Made by a program: the position numbers and the translations under genes. A DNA stretch of 50,395 nt from Pelagophyceae sp. CCMP2097 (taxonomy: Eukaryota; Sar; Pelagophyceae). This document shows, in pieces, positions 11,601 to 22,123 of this stretch (position 1 is its first letter; each line of letters opens with the position of its first letter). Location of the stretch: positions 170,425-220,819 of the forward strand of contig MU657167.1 in assembly GCA_026770575.1 (NCBI GenBank). Direction: 5' to 3'. The notes beneath the pieces were generated by a model that did no database searches, was not told the DNA's origin, and was given only the letters and a program-made list of their open reading frames with translations.

Positions 11601-14306
11601 ACTTGCGCATACCCCGTGTTCCCCTGGGTCGTCGCCGACTATGTTTCTCCCGTCCTCGACTTGTCCAACCCCGACATGTTCCGCGACCTGAGCAAGCCCA
11701 TGGGCGCGTTGAATGAAGCGCGGCTGCGCGAGACGGTGGCGCGCTACGACTCGTTTGACGACGTGCACATGCCGAAGTTTCATTACGGGTCGCACTACTC
11801 GACGGCCGCGGGCGTCGTGGTCCATTACCTTTTGCGCCTGGCGCCGAGGTTCGCCAAGCTGCACTGCGAGTTGCAGTCGGGCCGCTTCGACGTGGCCGAC
11901 CGCCTCTTCACGTGCATAGCCGAGGCGTGGAATTCCAACAGCGGCGACCGAGGCGACAAGTCTGGCGGCGAAGTCAAGGAGCTCACTCCAGAGTTCTTCT
12001 CGACGCCGGCCTTCCTGGTCAACCGCGGCCGGCTGCCGCTCGGGACGTCGCAGGACGGCCGCGCCGTCGGCGACGTGGAGCTGCCGCCCTGGGCCCACGG
12101 CTCAGCGGAGACGTTCATCCAACGCCACCGAGCCGCTCTAGAGTCGGACCACGTCTCGGCGCACCTCCACCTCTGGGTCGACTTGGTCTTCGGCTACAAG
12201 CAGCGAGGGCGGAACGCAGTCGAGGCGCGCAATGTCTTCTTTTATCTCTGTTACGCGGATACCGTCGACGTCGAGGCCATCGAGGACGAGGGCCTCCGCG
12301 CGGCGACCGTGCTCCAGGCGTCGCACTTCGGCCAGTGTCCCGCTCAGCTCCTGCGCACCAAGCCCCACGCCCCGCGCGGCGCGCCGCCGGCGCACCTGCC
12401 GCGGCCGCTCCGCGTGCCCGCGCGCGGCGCCGCCGGGCCCGCGCCGCCGCCGCGGCCGGCGCCGGCCCTCGTCGCCGCGTCGGCGGCGGGGACCGCCGTC
12501 CTCGCCGGCGCCTGGGTCGGCTGCGACGCCGGCGCGGGCGCGCTGGCCAGCGCCGCGGGGCCCGACTCTTCCGCAGTGTCGCGGTGCGTCTCGCTCCTCG
12601 GCGCGTTCCGCGCCGCCGGCGTCGTCGCCCTCCGCGCGACGCACGGCCGCTGCGTCTGCGTCGACGCCGCGGGAGCCGTGGCCGTGCTGGCCTGGAGTTA
12701 CGACGCAGTGGTGACCGACGAGTCCCAAGTCGTCGACTACGACGAGTCCAACCCAAACAACCCGCCGAGCCTCGCCGCAGCCGGCGACGGCGCCCTCTCG
12801 CCACCAATCAAGCGGCGGCCCGACAAGCGCCGCGTCGCGTCGCTCCGACCCCTTACCGCCGGCGACGACACCGAGGACCGCGCGCGCCGGCCGGCGACGC
12901 AGCTCGGCGCGCACCTCTCGCAGAGCCTCGTCGACATCAGCGCCGATGGCGAGTGGCGCTTGCACCATCCATCGTATCAGAGGACGCTCTGTCGACGCCG
13001 CATCACCTTGCGCGTAGGTTCTATCATCGCCTGCGTCGACGAGGACGACCCGCGCGCGCTGCGCATCGTCGAGCTCGACGTCGGCGACATGCGCGCCACG
13101 ACGGCGACGGCCATCGGCGAGGCCTCGGTCGTCGCGCACCACGCGGCGCTGACGTACACACCCGGCGCCCGTTTCAAAATGACGAGGCTCGAGGGAGAGC
13201 ACCGCCTCGGGCGGCGCCTTATCCTAAATGCGATAGGCTCGTGCGGTGCGTCGAGCCGCGCGGCGCGTACGGCGACATATTGGAGTCGGTGCTGGTCCTC
13301 GTGGGTGCCGCCGACGGCACAGCGTCGACGTGGTCTCTGCGGCGCAACTCCAAGGGCCGGTGGCACCGCCGCGCGAACTCTTCCTCGCTGGGCCGGCGGC
13401 CGGGCGTCGTCTTCCGCGGCCACGGTGGCTCGGCCGTCGTCGCCGGCGACGTCAACCTCGCGCTCGACGTTTGCGTCCTCGCCTGGCAGGACGGCGCCGT
13501 CGCAGTCTACTCGCTCGGCGACGGCCGGCTGCTTCGGCGCCTCGCGGTGGGCGGCGACGAGCCGAGGCACGTGGCCATCTCGCGCCAGGGCGTCGTCGTC
13601 GTCGGCAGGCTGAAACCCCGGTCGGCGTCGTCGCCCGCGGGCGGCGGCGGCATCGTCGGCGCGACGACTTTACTCGAGGCGCACTCGGTCAACGGCGGCG
13701 TCCTCGCGCGCGCGACGGTGGCCTGCGACGTGAAGCGTTTGCGCGTCGTTGGTGAGCTTTCGGATGCCGTGCTCCTCGTCGGCGCCGCGGCAGTCGAGCT
13801 CCGCGCTTTGGCCACTTTGGCGCCGCTGCGCGTGCTCCGGCTGCCTATCGACTCGACGCTGGTGGACGTCGACTTGGCGCCCGACGCCCAGCACCCCGCC
13901 GCTTTATTCGTGGCCACGTCCTCAGGCGACGTCGCGCTCCGCGTCCTCGCCGGCTGCGAGGCGTGGGCGGACCGCCGCGCCGCCAGCGACGCGGGCGTTG
14001 GGGCGTTCTTCACGAAGCGTACGAGCCTCGCCATCGGCTTCGCCGCCGCGGCCCTCGGCCGAGGTAAAGGCGCCCCGGGACGTCGGCGCCTTTTTTATCA
14101 ACGCCTTTTTTATCAAAGCCTTTTTTATCAAAGCCTTTTTTATCAAAGCCCTAGGCCGGGACCTCGCGACGGCGACGTCGGACGTGGTCGGCGAGGCGCG
14201 TGCGTTCTCGAAGCGCGGGTCGGCCGCGGCCTCGAAGCCCAACGTCTTCTCAAAGGCCATTGGCCGGCTCTTTGCCGCGCAGCCGCAGCCGCCCGCGCCG
14301 CGGTGA
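5689..14306 (+). CDS. Giant BEACH-WD40 protein (neurobeachin/LRBA/LvsA class)
   Basis: Eleven exons join in frame: 5689-5923, 5968-6014, 6086-6296, 6371-6736, 6812-7002, 7128-7215, 7278-8598, 8658-8733, 8862-13153, 13237-14063 and 14149-14306. The total is 7,812 nt, 2,603 residues. Order: concanavalin-A-like (LamG) fold near residues 80-250, marked by GYTIVAWVRE; long helical armadillo-like region; an acidic run of Asp/Glu near residue 1,500; PH-like domain about 1,580-1,690; BEACH domain about 1,730-2,015 (FPWVVADY, DLSKPMGAL, HYGSHYST, FLVNRG); WD40 region to the C terminus. Proteins of this class scaffold membrane trafficking, autophagy and lysosome-related organelles. The intron before the last exon contains a 15-nt tandem repeat giving several in-frame acceptors. 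The weakest join is exon 8 to 9 (donor GTCCGA). Confidence 0.93.
14094..14148 (+). repeat. Four tandem copies of a 15-nt pyrimidine-rich unit ending the last BEACH intron
   Basis: The unit GCCTTTTTTATCAAA (first copy ends CAAC) is repeated four times. Each of the last three copies supplies a T-rich tract followed by CAAAG, so AG dinucleotides fall at 14118, 14133 and 14148, and another at 14154. All four are in frame with the donor at 14064, so the repeat behaves as a ladder of alternative 3' splice sites. Confidence 0.85.
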
Positions 14307-14642
14307 CCCGCTGCCCCCCGTCTCTTGTAATCACACCGCGCGCCGCAGAGGACCTCTTGCCGGCGCCGGCCACGCCACGCGGGAGCGGGGCCCGTCGATG
14401 ATTCTCGACTGCGATGTTTGCAAACGCATCGGTGCGGGCGCCCGCAAAACATGCGCCAAGGAGGAGAGGCATCAGAGCAACGTCCAGGTCGACCTGGGAT
14501 ACGTTCTGCCGCCCGTCGACGGCCGTAGGGGCGTAGACGCTGGTGAATGCCGGAGAGGCAAAGATACAGCTCCTCGCGCGCGACGCCCGGGCACCTTTGA
14601 GAGCGAGCCTGCCGAGGCAGCCTCATGGATCGACGCGATGGC

Positions 14643-15047
14643 TTATTCTTCCGGCGCGCCGCCGTCTCGGAGCATGAGTTTGCCGACCTCGTGCTGGATC
14701 CTGGCCTCTATTGTTTCGTCGTCGGCCCCTTGCGCTCGCATTCGCCGCACCGTCGCCGCGAGGGCCGCCTGCTCGTCTGCGTCGCCGGGCGTCATCGCGG
14801 ACACCGTCGCCTGCATCTCCAAATTCAGCCGCGCCATCGCCCGCTCCGCCCGCGTCGCGCCGGCCTCGGCGGGCCTAGGAGCAAGCGTCACGGCACCTGT
14901 CCGGATGGACCCTGCTTGGGATCCTTCGTGACGTCGCGGAGGCTTACGCGGCGGCGTCGAACTCCGCCCGCGCGCTCGCGCGTGCGCGCGCGACCTGTCG
15001 GCGCCGTTGGACCCGAAAACGACTCCGCGCCGTCCGACGGAGGACAT
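14643..15047 (-). CDS. Small hypothetical protein
   Basis: Open frame of 134 codons from an ATG at 15047. The last 70 residues look protein-like: a helical, Ala/Glu-rich segment (ARLNLEMQATVSAM, then DEQAALAATVRRMRAQG). The first half is Arg/Ser-rich and resembles shadow translation, so the true start may lie at the internal Met near residue 70, or the segment may be the last exon of a longer gene. It lies between the convergent BEACH gene and the TPR gene. No family recognised; it could also be unrecognised 3' sequence. Confidence 0.3.
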   Translation of the reverse strand: MSSVGRRGVVFGSNGADRSRAHARARGRSSTPPRKPPRRHEGSQAGSIRTGAVTLAPRPAEAGATRAERAMARLNLEMQATVSAMTPGDADEQAALAATVRRMRAQGADDETIEARIQHEVGKLMLRDGGAPEE

Positions 15048-15332
15048 GCCCCACGGCGATTCGAGAACCCTTACAACGGATAAGGGACGCGGGTGGTTCG
15101 ATGACGGCCGCAATCGTCTCGGGCGCGGCCACTGCGATGGCGCGGTGATGCACGGGACATGACATCGACACACACCGCGGCCGCAAAAAGAGGCAAAGGG
15201 GCGCACTCGTGAGCATCTCCCGGATCGCCACCTCGCAGCGGTACCTGCGTTCGGATCGCGTTGCGTGATCGTGCCGAGGGCCACCTTGTCGCACTCTGCG
15301 TTTTTGGCGAGTCGGTCCTCGGACGCGGGAGG

Positions 15333-17040
15333 TCACGCTTCGAAGCGCGCGTCGATCTCGGCCTGGCCGAGCGTGTCGTCGACCGCCACTCGCGCAAACG
15401 CGTCGCGCCTGGCATCGGCGCGTCGAAGCACCGGCGCCGAGGGACGACGAGCGGAAAAGCACTCGGCGCGAGTCTTCACGGGGCCACCACGCACTCGTCT
15501 TGCGTCATGCAAGCGGAGACGCGCGCAATCTCGCGTTGGCGCGCGGCAGCGTAGGCCTCCGTCAGCGCCGCCCGGGGCGCGCCGTCGGCGTGCAACTGGA
15601 GCAACAAATCGCGGTCTGCGGCTGAGACCTTTGAGAGTTGTTCCTGGCCCAACTCCGCGTCCGTGCGCGCCGCATCGCCGGCGTCTGGCGCGCTGAGGAG
15701 GGCGACGGGGCTCGCGCCGGCGGTGCCCACGGGGCCGGCGGGGCTTTTGGGCGCCGCGAGCACCGCGGCGTCCTTTGCGGCGGCGGCTTTTACGTTTCGG
15801 AGGCGCTCCGCCGCGCGCGTCTCCCGCCGCCGCGCTTCGAGCTCGGCGTCGGAGTACGTTCCGCCCGCGTCGAAGAAGCCGGCCATTGCTTTTTGCGTCT
15901 TCTGCCGCTGCGAACGCTTCCTCCGCACGGCGGCGAGCGCCTCGCGCGCGCCGGGCGCCGAGGCTGAAAGAGGTCGTGTCGGGGAGTGAGAGGCGCGAGG
16001 GGCGCACCTTGCGCGAGGCCGTTCAGGATCATTTCAGCCTTGCCGAAATGCTCCAGCCCCTCGTGCGCCTTGGCCAACCGGAACTGCGCCTTTTGGTGAC
16101 CCGCCTCAAGGCCGAGCACGTACCTAGTCGTCGATGATCGCAGTGAACCACGCGGCGGGCCTTCGCCGTCGCCGGGCAGGACGCGGCGTGGCGCACTCGC
16201 ACGCCGCGCGCGCCGCCGAAAAGTCTTCCAGCGCGAGCAGCGCGGCGGCCGCGTTCGCGTGCCTGTCCGCGGCGGTCACTCTACGACGACGCCTTTCAGA
16301 TGCGACAGTCCACGCACAGGGCGATGCGCAGCTCGCCGGCGCGGCGCCCGCAGTCGACGTCGGCAAACGGCGTTTCGGCGACGCCGTCGTCCGCCTCGCC
16401 GTCGCCGAGCAGCGCCTGTCGCCCACGCGTCTTGGGGGCACCGCCTCGGTCGGCCACTGACGATGGCTTCTTCGCCGCGCGGCTCGTCTTCTGCCGCGGC
16501 AGGCGTGAGCGACGGCGGGAACGGCGAGGCGGCGTCCAGGCGCAGGAGCCAGGCGGCGGTGAGGTAGCCCTTCAAAGCGACGTTGGAGCGCTTGGCGGTA
16601 AAGTGCGCGTTGGCCTCGGATTTGAACTGCGCCGCCGCCTCGAGGAGCAGCTCGCCTGCCTCGCGGTCTCGCGCGGCCGCGCGGACGCTCGAGGAGCGCG
16701 GACCGCGCTCCTCCGGGGAGCGGGCGGCGTGGGAGTCGCACCCGGGGCGCCCGTGGCGCCGTCCGTGCCGGGCCTCGCCGGCCGCTCGCCGCGGAGCAGC
16801 GCGCCGCGGAGGCGCTCGACGTACGCCACCTGCTGCGCGAAGACGCGGAGGCGCTGCGCCGCCTCCTCTGCGCTGCGCCGCGCCGCCATGTCGTCGTCCG
16901 TCGGCAGGTTCTCCCCAGGCCTACCGCCGAGCGTCGCGCGCCGACGACGCAAGCGAGTCGCCCGGACGCGGGGAAGAGGACCTGTAGACCTTTGTCGAAC
17001 CGCGCTTCATCACCTCCTCCAAGGACTCCATCGCCGCCAT
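15333..17040 (-). CDS. TPR-repeat protein, possible co-chaperone
   Basis: Eight exons join in consistent phase: 16982-17040, 16742-16920, 16462-16667, 16318-16415, 16197-16262, 16008-16123, 15495-15963 and 15333-15408, summing to 1,269 nt (422 residues). Splicing assembles TPR helices: FKSEANAHFTAKRS then ALKGYLTAAWLL; LRIALHANAAAALLALEDF (formed across an intron); and CEYVLGLEAGHQKAQFRLAKAHEGL (across the next). The layout recalls TTC4/CNS1 or other Hsp90-binding TPR proteins, but a basic carboxylate-clamp set cannot be confirmed by eye. The C-terminal third is charged, with RRKRSQRQK and a final DEERD-like acidic/helical tail. The start at 17040 sits 130 bases from the start of the divergent coiled-coil gene. 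Confidence in TPR is good, in a specific orthologue low. Confidence 0.72.
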
Positions 17041-17170
17041 TGCGGCGCCGTCTCAAAGACCTCGAGATGCGGTGAACGTCGCGCGAGAAATCGCTAAAAT
17101 AAAGCGCCTCCGCGGGCGCGCGGACGCACGTCTCGGACGGTCTCGGTGGAGGTTGGGGCCATGGGGGCCG

Positions 17171-17596
17171 ATGCGTCTCGATGTCCTCCGTGCGAGGTCC
17201 AACCCTATGGAGGCTGACGCGGTCCTCGTGGGCGGCGGCGACGACACGGGGCTGCGGCAGCTCGTGCAGCGGGACGCGCGTTATGTCAAGGTGAAGCAGG
17301 AGCTAGCCGACGCGACGGACGACGCCGAGGAGAAGCAAGACCTCGTAGGCAACCTCGTCCTCAGCAAAAACGCGAAGATACACACCATCGACGAGTGCCG
17401 CGCTGCGCTTCAAACGCAGCGCGCGCGCATCGCGGAGCTCGAGGCGCATTTCCTCCGCGAGCGGCGACACGATGCGGCCGCACAGCTTTCGAACAGCTCG
17501 AGGCCGCGGTCACGTGCCAAGGCGCAGAGCGCGCGCAACACGGAACTCGACGGCCGAGGCGTAGCGCACGCGCGCCGCTGCGGTTACGGACCGTGA
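17171..17596 (+). CDS. Small coiled-coil protein
   Basis: A single open frame from ATG 17171 (or the internal ATG at 17207, which begins the better-looking MEADAVLVGGGDD). The middle is helical and heptad-like (VKVKQELADATDDAEEKQDL, then RARIAELEAHFLRERR). The last 45 residues become Ser/Arg-rich; a neighbouring frame continues with FEQLEAAV, so an unrecognised intron near 17490 is possible. No known family. It is divergent from the TPR gene and they probably share a promoter. Confidence 0.45.
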   Translation: MRLDVLRARSNPMEADAVLVGGGDDTGLRQLVQRDARYVKVKQELADATDDAEEKQDLVGNLVLSKNAKIHTIDECRAALQTQRARIAELEAHFLRERRHDAAAQLSNSSRPRSRAKAQSARNTELDGRGVAHARRCGYGP

Positions 17597-17797
17597 CACA
17601 GTAGCCGCAATTCTCGGGCACACTTTAACGAGCCGCAGCGGCGCGACACGTGATCCGACACAGCTACAATTGTAGACTTCCTATAGGATTCCTACGTGAA
17701 GTGTGAAAAAATGTTAACATTTATAAACTATGGACAAACCGCCGGTCACGTCAGCGTCGGCGCCGCCGCCAGCCGCGACGGCATCGGTGTCGGCGCC

Positions 17798-18901
17798 TCA
17801 CAGAGACGGGTACGAGGCGGCCGAGAGGATGCCGCACTGGCCGCCGGCCTGCGCGATGCCGCGGGCGAGCAGGATGTAGCCCTCCTGGCCCCAGGCCGGG
17901 CCCCAAGAGTTCTTCACCTTCCAGTAGTCGACGCCGTCGAGCGTCCCATAACCAACGACAAGCACGCCATGGTCGAGCGACGTGCCGCAGGCGCGGGTGA
18001 GCACGCCCGACGAGTACGACTGGAACGAGGCCTGGTCCGCCTCGATGGCCACGGACACGGGCTGCTGCGCCACAGCGGCCATGAGCGCGGCGTCGGAGGA
18101 CTTGACGTCGGTGTACGTCGTCGGCACCGTCCCGGCGACCTTAGCGCATGACGCGCGGCAGTACGACGTGGCGAGCGAGAGCCCCGAGGAGTACGGGTAG
18201 TCGTCCTCGGAGCAGATGCCGCCGTTCTGCTGGAGCCAGTCGAAGGCGTTGTCCATGAGGCCGCCGTTGCAGCCCTCGTCGTTGCGGTCGCAGTCGACGA
18301 GCATTTGCTCGGAGAACGACTTGAGCACCTTGTTCTTGTAAAAGTACGCGCCCTCCATCGACCCCGTCGTGGAAAAGGCCCAGCAGGAGCCGCACTGGCC
18401 CTGGTCCTTGACGGGCGTCACCGCGCCCTGGGTCGCCCAGTCGACGGATTCGGGAACGTCTGTCGCGTTGGCGTCGCGCTGGAGGCGCAGCGCAGAGTGC
18501 TTAAAGCCCTTGAAGGCGGTGGCGAACTTGGCGTACGTCGAGTGCACGCCAAGCTTGCGGTCGGCGGCGAACTCGTCGTGCGTGAGGTGCGAGAATTGGT
18601 TGTGCCCAAGTTTGTACGGCGACTTCGCCTCGTTGTGCGCGCGAATCTCGTCGTCCTTGAGGCACCAGATGCCGAAGCGCGCCGCAGCCTCGTCGCGCGT
18701 GTGGAAGGACACGCCGTGCTTGGCCTTCCACTGCTCAAACGCCGGCTCCTACGAGGCGACGACCATTCAAATGGTGCGGGGAGAAAGAAGACATTTTCTC
18801 CGGGGCGAGGGGGCAAAGCAAAAAAGACTCACGTAAAACGCCGCGTCGTGCTTGAGCGCGGACGCCGCGCCGAGGGCCAGGGCGAGGGTGAGCTTGAGCA
18901 T
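17798..18901 (-). CDS. Cathepsin L-like papain-family cysteine protease (C1A)
   Basis: Two exons: 18833-18901 and 17798-18748, with an 84-nt intron (donor GTGAGT, acceptor CCTCGTAG), giving 339 residues. Exon 1 encodes MLKLTLALALGAASA, a signal peptide. The I29 propeptide inhibitor region follows (FEQWKAKHG, RFGIWCLKDDEIRAHN). The mature enzyme begins near VPESVDWATQGAVTPVKDQG. The catalytic Cys is in QCGSCWAFS (about residue 145), the His in LDHGVLVVGYG and the Asn in NSWGPAWG; disulfide cysteines in CNGGLMDNAF are present. The protein should be secreted or delivered to lysosome/vacuole and activated by propeptide removal. Length and order are normal for the family. The gene is head-to-head with the SET-domain gene, 203 bases between start codons. 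Confidence 0.95.
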
Positions 18902-19104
18902 GGCGCTTGAAGAAAATTGGACGGACGTGCACCAGGAAAGAGATGTGAATGTTCTGCGCCACGGAGGGGCCAATCAGAATCTTTCGTTGCCGGTAGCTCT
19001 TCGAAGACCGTTGGATAAGTCCGTTACGTACTTTCAAGACTTTTGGCGACACTCCACACTCGAAGCCGTGAGAGCACGAAGGGACCCCTGGCCCCGGGAG
19101 GCCA

Positions 19105-20156
19105 ATGGGATCCGAGAAAGAGGAGAAGCTGTACACCCTGAAGCGAGTCGAGGCCTACGACGGCGGCATTGGCGCCTTTGTGACGATTTCCGCCGGCGTC
19201 TGACTCACCTCTGCGTCCCCGGCGGCCGACGGCGAGCGAGCGCCTGCAGGCGGCGCGGCCCATCGCGTGCGGCGAGGTCATCCTGCGCGAAGTGCGGCGG
19301 CCGGCGTCGACAGCCTGCGACGTCTTGAGCCGCGTGGCAGCCGAGGTCGGTCGGACGTAGGCGCCGCTGGTCCGCTGCACGCTGGAGACGCTGGACGCGA
19401 GCATGCAGGCGCTCGACGAAGGTGCGGCCCCCGCGCGGCGCCGCTGGGACGTCGCGCTGGATGGGACGTCGCGCCGACGTATGCGCGACGGCAGGCGCGC
19501 GGCGGCGGTTCTTCTCGCTGTGCGACTGGCGCGCGACGGCGTCCGCGCAGCCCAAGACGGCGCTGGGCGTCTTCCAGTCCAACGGCTACCCGTGCGGCGA
19601 CGACGCGGGCGTCTTCCTGGCCTTTGCGCGCTTCAACCACTCGTGCTCGCCCAACGTCTCGCACAAGTTTGACGGCACGGACCGCTTCGTCTTCGCGGCG
19701 CGCGCCATTGCCGCCGGCGAGGAGCTCTGCACGACGTACGCCGCGCTGGCGCTGCCGCGCGCCGCGCGCCGAAGCCTGCTCTCCGGCGTGTTTGGCTTCG
19801 ACTGCAGCTGCGCCTGCTGCGGCCTCGAAAACGCCGCTTTGGCCGCGTCCGACGTGCGGCGGCAGCGCATCGCGGCGTTGGACGACTCCATCTTCGCGCT
19901 CGCGAGCAAGGGCCGCTACGCCGACGCCGTCGTCGACGCGCGCGAGCGCCTCTCGCTCCTGACCACCGAAGGCCTCGGCACGCCGGAGAATTTGCTGCGG
20001 ACGGCGCACGACGCGCTGCAGGCCTCGGACCACGCCGGCGACGCGGCGGCGCAGGCCGAGTGGCTCGCAAAGGTCATTTCGTGGACAAAACTGTGCGTCC
20101 CGGAGACGTCGCCGGACCACGAAGCGCTGCGGACAGCCTTAGCCGCCCTCGCGTGA
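19105..20156 (+). CDS. SET-domain protein (SMYD/SET5-like methyltransferase)
   Basis: Best join: 19105-19179, 19241-19321, 19361-19421 and 19495-20156, 292 residues, phases consistent. Splicing builds the N-terminal SET start (GGIGAF followed by ARPIACGEVILRE) and links it to FFSLCDWR, then the core NHSCSPNVSHKF and GEELCTTYA, followed by a post-SET cysteine cluster CSCACC. A helical tail ends the protein. These motifs are the SAM- and substrate-binding elements of protein lysine methyltransferases. An alternative donor at 19198 would add six residues. A MYND insert is not seen, so it is closer to the SET-only members of the SMYD group. The stop codon is 12 bases from that of the convergent zinc-finger gene. 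Confidence 0.8.
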
Positions 20157-20168
20157 GGACCCCGCGTT

Positions 20169-20939
20169 TTAAGAAACGGCAGTCATGGCCTCTGCGCCCG
20201 CGGGCGGTTTCGTGACGTGGTGCGGCCTCGAGCTGCTGACGAGCGGGTGCGCGTGCCGCGACGCGCCAGAGACGACGGACTTGCGGTAGCACGCCTGGCA
20301 GCGGCAGTACTCTTCCGGGCACGTGGCACACTCGTAGCGCACGGCGTAGTCCGGCACCGCCGCGCCGCACCTGCGATGCCCGTCGGCGCGGCGCGTCGAA
20401 AAGCGAGGGAGAGCTACGCACTCGTCGCAGAACCATTCCCAGACCTCTTCGTACTCGACGTCGTCGTCGGGCTGCTCGTCCAGGTGGCTCGGGACGCGCC
20501 GCAGCGACGCCGACGACGATGCCCATTTGCCTTCGCCCAAGTCGGCTTTCTTCGAGGCCGACCCCGTGATCCTACGCGTCGCGCGTCCACGAGGCCGCGT
20601 CACGACGAGTGCTCACGGGATGTTGAACAGCGGCCGCGCGATGGCCTATGGCGATTCGGTCTCCCTCGCGACCGGCGTCTGCGAGCGCGCACCGTCGTCG
20701 TGACGGTGAACCCGCGGTAGATGCTCCCGATGCCGGCCGCCGGTTTTGGCTCGTCGGCGGCCGGCTCGACATCGCGGTCTATGCGGCGCGTCCGCCGGGC
20801 ATTGTGCGGCGGCGGGCGTGGCCTCGTCACCTGGTGGCCCGGCGGCGGCGCCGAGGATGCAGACGAGCGCGCCTTCGTCGGCCCAGCGCACGGTCTTCCG
20901 CCGCCCGCTCTTGAACTTGGTCAGCGCCGAACGCTTCAT
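20169..20939 (-). CDS. Small zinc-finger (ZZ-like) protein with RVxF-type motif
   Basis: Four exons: 20831-20939, 20693-20778, 20617-20645 and 20169-20571, total 627 nt (208 residues); introns are 45-52 nt and all phases agree. The N terminus has RRKTVRWADEG, resembling the RVxF docking motif of protein phosphatase 1 regulators. A middle stretch reads DEPKPAAGIGSIYRGF. The C-terminal half has WFCDECV, then a spaced Cys/His set YECATCPEEYCRCQACYR and SRHAHPL, which matches a ZZ-type zinc finger. It may be a PP1-targeting or ubiquitin-related adaptor, but that is inference from short motifs. No orthologue recognised. Confidence 0.68.
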
Positions 20940-21343
20940 CGAACCAGGCCGCCCGTGGACGCGGTCTTCGCGCGAGCGCGCGCCGGGGTGTGAGAGACGC
21001 TCGAGCTTCGCCGAATAACAACTTTGGCGATTTGGAATGCGAAGCAACCGTTGCCTGCCAGTGGTGACCACTGACAGGCCCGGCACTGGACAACCGAGGC
21101 CTACCGAGAGAGCAGCGGCTCGGCAGCCCCGTGGCGATTACTCGTCCCCAAGGACGGCAACGTGTCCGCGTGTTCGGATCTTCACGGTGCCTCGAGAGGC
21201 CCAGCGGGCTCACCAAGATGTTCGAGTGCCGCGCCCCTCTCCGAGTCCTCGCGTCGACCGGTTCTTTCGGCGTTTGTGCCTTTTTCGAAGAAGGCGGAGC
21301 CTTTTGCCCCGGCGGCGGCCCGAGACGCGCCGCGTCGACCGTT
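20940..21343. other. Intergenic region between two minus-strand genes
   Basis: Promoter side of the zinc-finger gene and 3' flank of the small gene at 21344. A short imperfect palindrome, TGCCAGTGGTGACCACTGACAG, spans about 21057-21078. Frames across it are low-complexity with no motif. Confidence 0.4.
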
Positions 21344-21808
21344 TTAGAAGGTAATGTGTGTCTCGCGCGACTTGGCGAGGTGCCTCTTGCGCGTGGCGTG
21401 GGCCTCGACGAATTCAGCTCTGAACTGCTGCGCGAGGTGCGGCTGGGATACGGCGAACGACGGCTCGTGCGTCGTGCCGCGCGTCCACGCGGCGGTGCCC
21501 GTCTTTCCAAGCGTAGAAGCCATGTGTGGGTTTTGCGGCGGCTGGAGGCGACCAATCGTCGTCGGGTAGTTGACCTGCATGTGCGCGTTGGCCTTGCTCG
21601 GCATGTGCGCGTCCGCCGCCGCCTGGCGCGCGACCCCCTCGGCGCCGGCGCGCCGGCGCGCCTCGCGGTGCTGCGAGTCGACGCCGATGTGCGACACCGA
21701 AAGCAGCGACGTCTTCACGCCGAAGCCGTTGACCACGCGCTTCGCGTGGAGCGGCACCGACGCCGCCGTCGTGTCCGACGCCGCCGTCGAAACGCGCGCC
21801 GCAGACAT
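21344..21808 (-). CDS. Uncharacterised basic protein
   Basis: Uninterrupted frame of 154 codons plus stop from ATG 21808 (an upstream in-frame ATG at 21943 would add 45 Arg-rich residues that look less coding). The sequence has evenly mixed composition unlike shadow frames: PLHAKRVVNGFGVKTSLLSV, then NYPTTIGRLQPPQNPH and THEPSFAVSQPHLAQQFRAEF. No signal peptide or membrane span. The pattern of short His/Pro/Gln motifs recalls small ciliary or cytoskeletal proteins, but I cannot name a family. Confidence 0.5.
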   Translation of the reverse strand: MSAARVSTAASDTTAASVPLHAKRVVNGFGVKTSLLSVSHIGVDSQHREARRRAGAEGVARQAAADAHMPSKANAHMQVNYPTTIGRLQPPQNPHMASTLGKTGTAAWTRGTTHEPSFAVSQPHLAQQFRAEFVEAHATRKRHLAKSRETHITF

Positions 21809-22123
21809 CCGGCGAACGACGCGCAGAGGCGCCCCGGCGCAAGACCTGCGGCGCGGCGTCTGGGAGGCGAGCCTGTGGCCTCTGTATCGATACGGGTCAG
21901 AGGCGGTTCGCACCTGAAACGCTAGCCGAGCGTCGCTCCGCACGCCGGCTCGAGCTCTCTCCAGACTGCTCTAGATCTCTCCGCGGGATTCCGCTCCGAG
22001 CTTGCAATTGCAAGCGTTAGATTTGGCGAAGGGTAAACAAGAACCCGAACAAAGAAGCTCGGCCAGGAGGACGAAGACCGCCGTCTCACGCTTCTGCCAC
22101 TTGTCTGTCACCCTCGGGGCCCG

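Noticed and set aside
8975..12098. Two long minus-strand frames (736 and 891 codons) across the BEACH exon
   Set aside because: They are shadows of the 4.3-kb coding exon: Ser/Ala- or Arg-rich, with no start context and no domains.
11912..13236. Arg-rich upstream part of the plus-strand frame that starts at 11912
   Set aside because: Out of frame with the BEACH domain; only its later part (after the intron at 13154-13236) is coding.
14097..14150. Reading the AFFIK repeat as constitutive protein sequence
   Set aside because: The donor GTAAAG and the CT-rich ends fit an intron better; the frame upstream of the repeat is non-coding. Kept instead as alternative acceptors.
18305..18910. 201-codon plus-strand frame opposite the cysteine protease
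   Set aside because: Strictly antisense to the catalytic exon, Val/Leu/Arg-biased, no motif.
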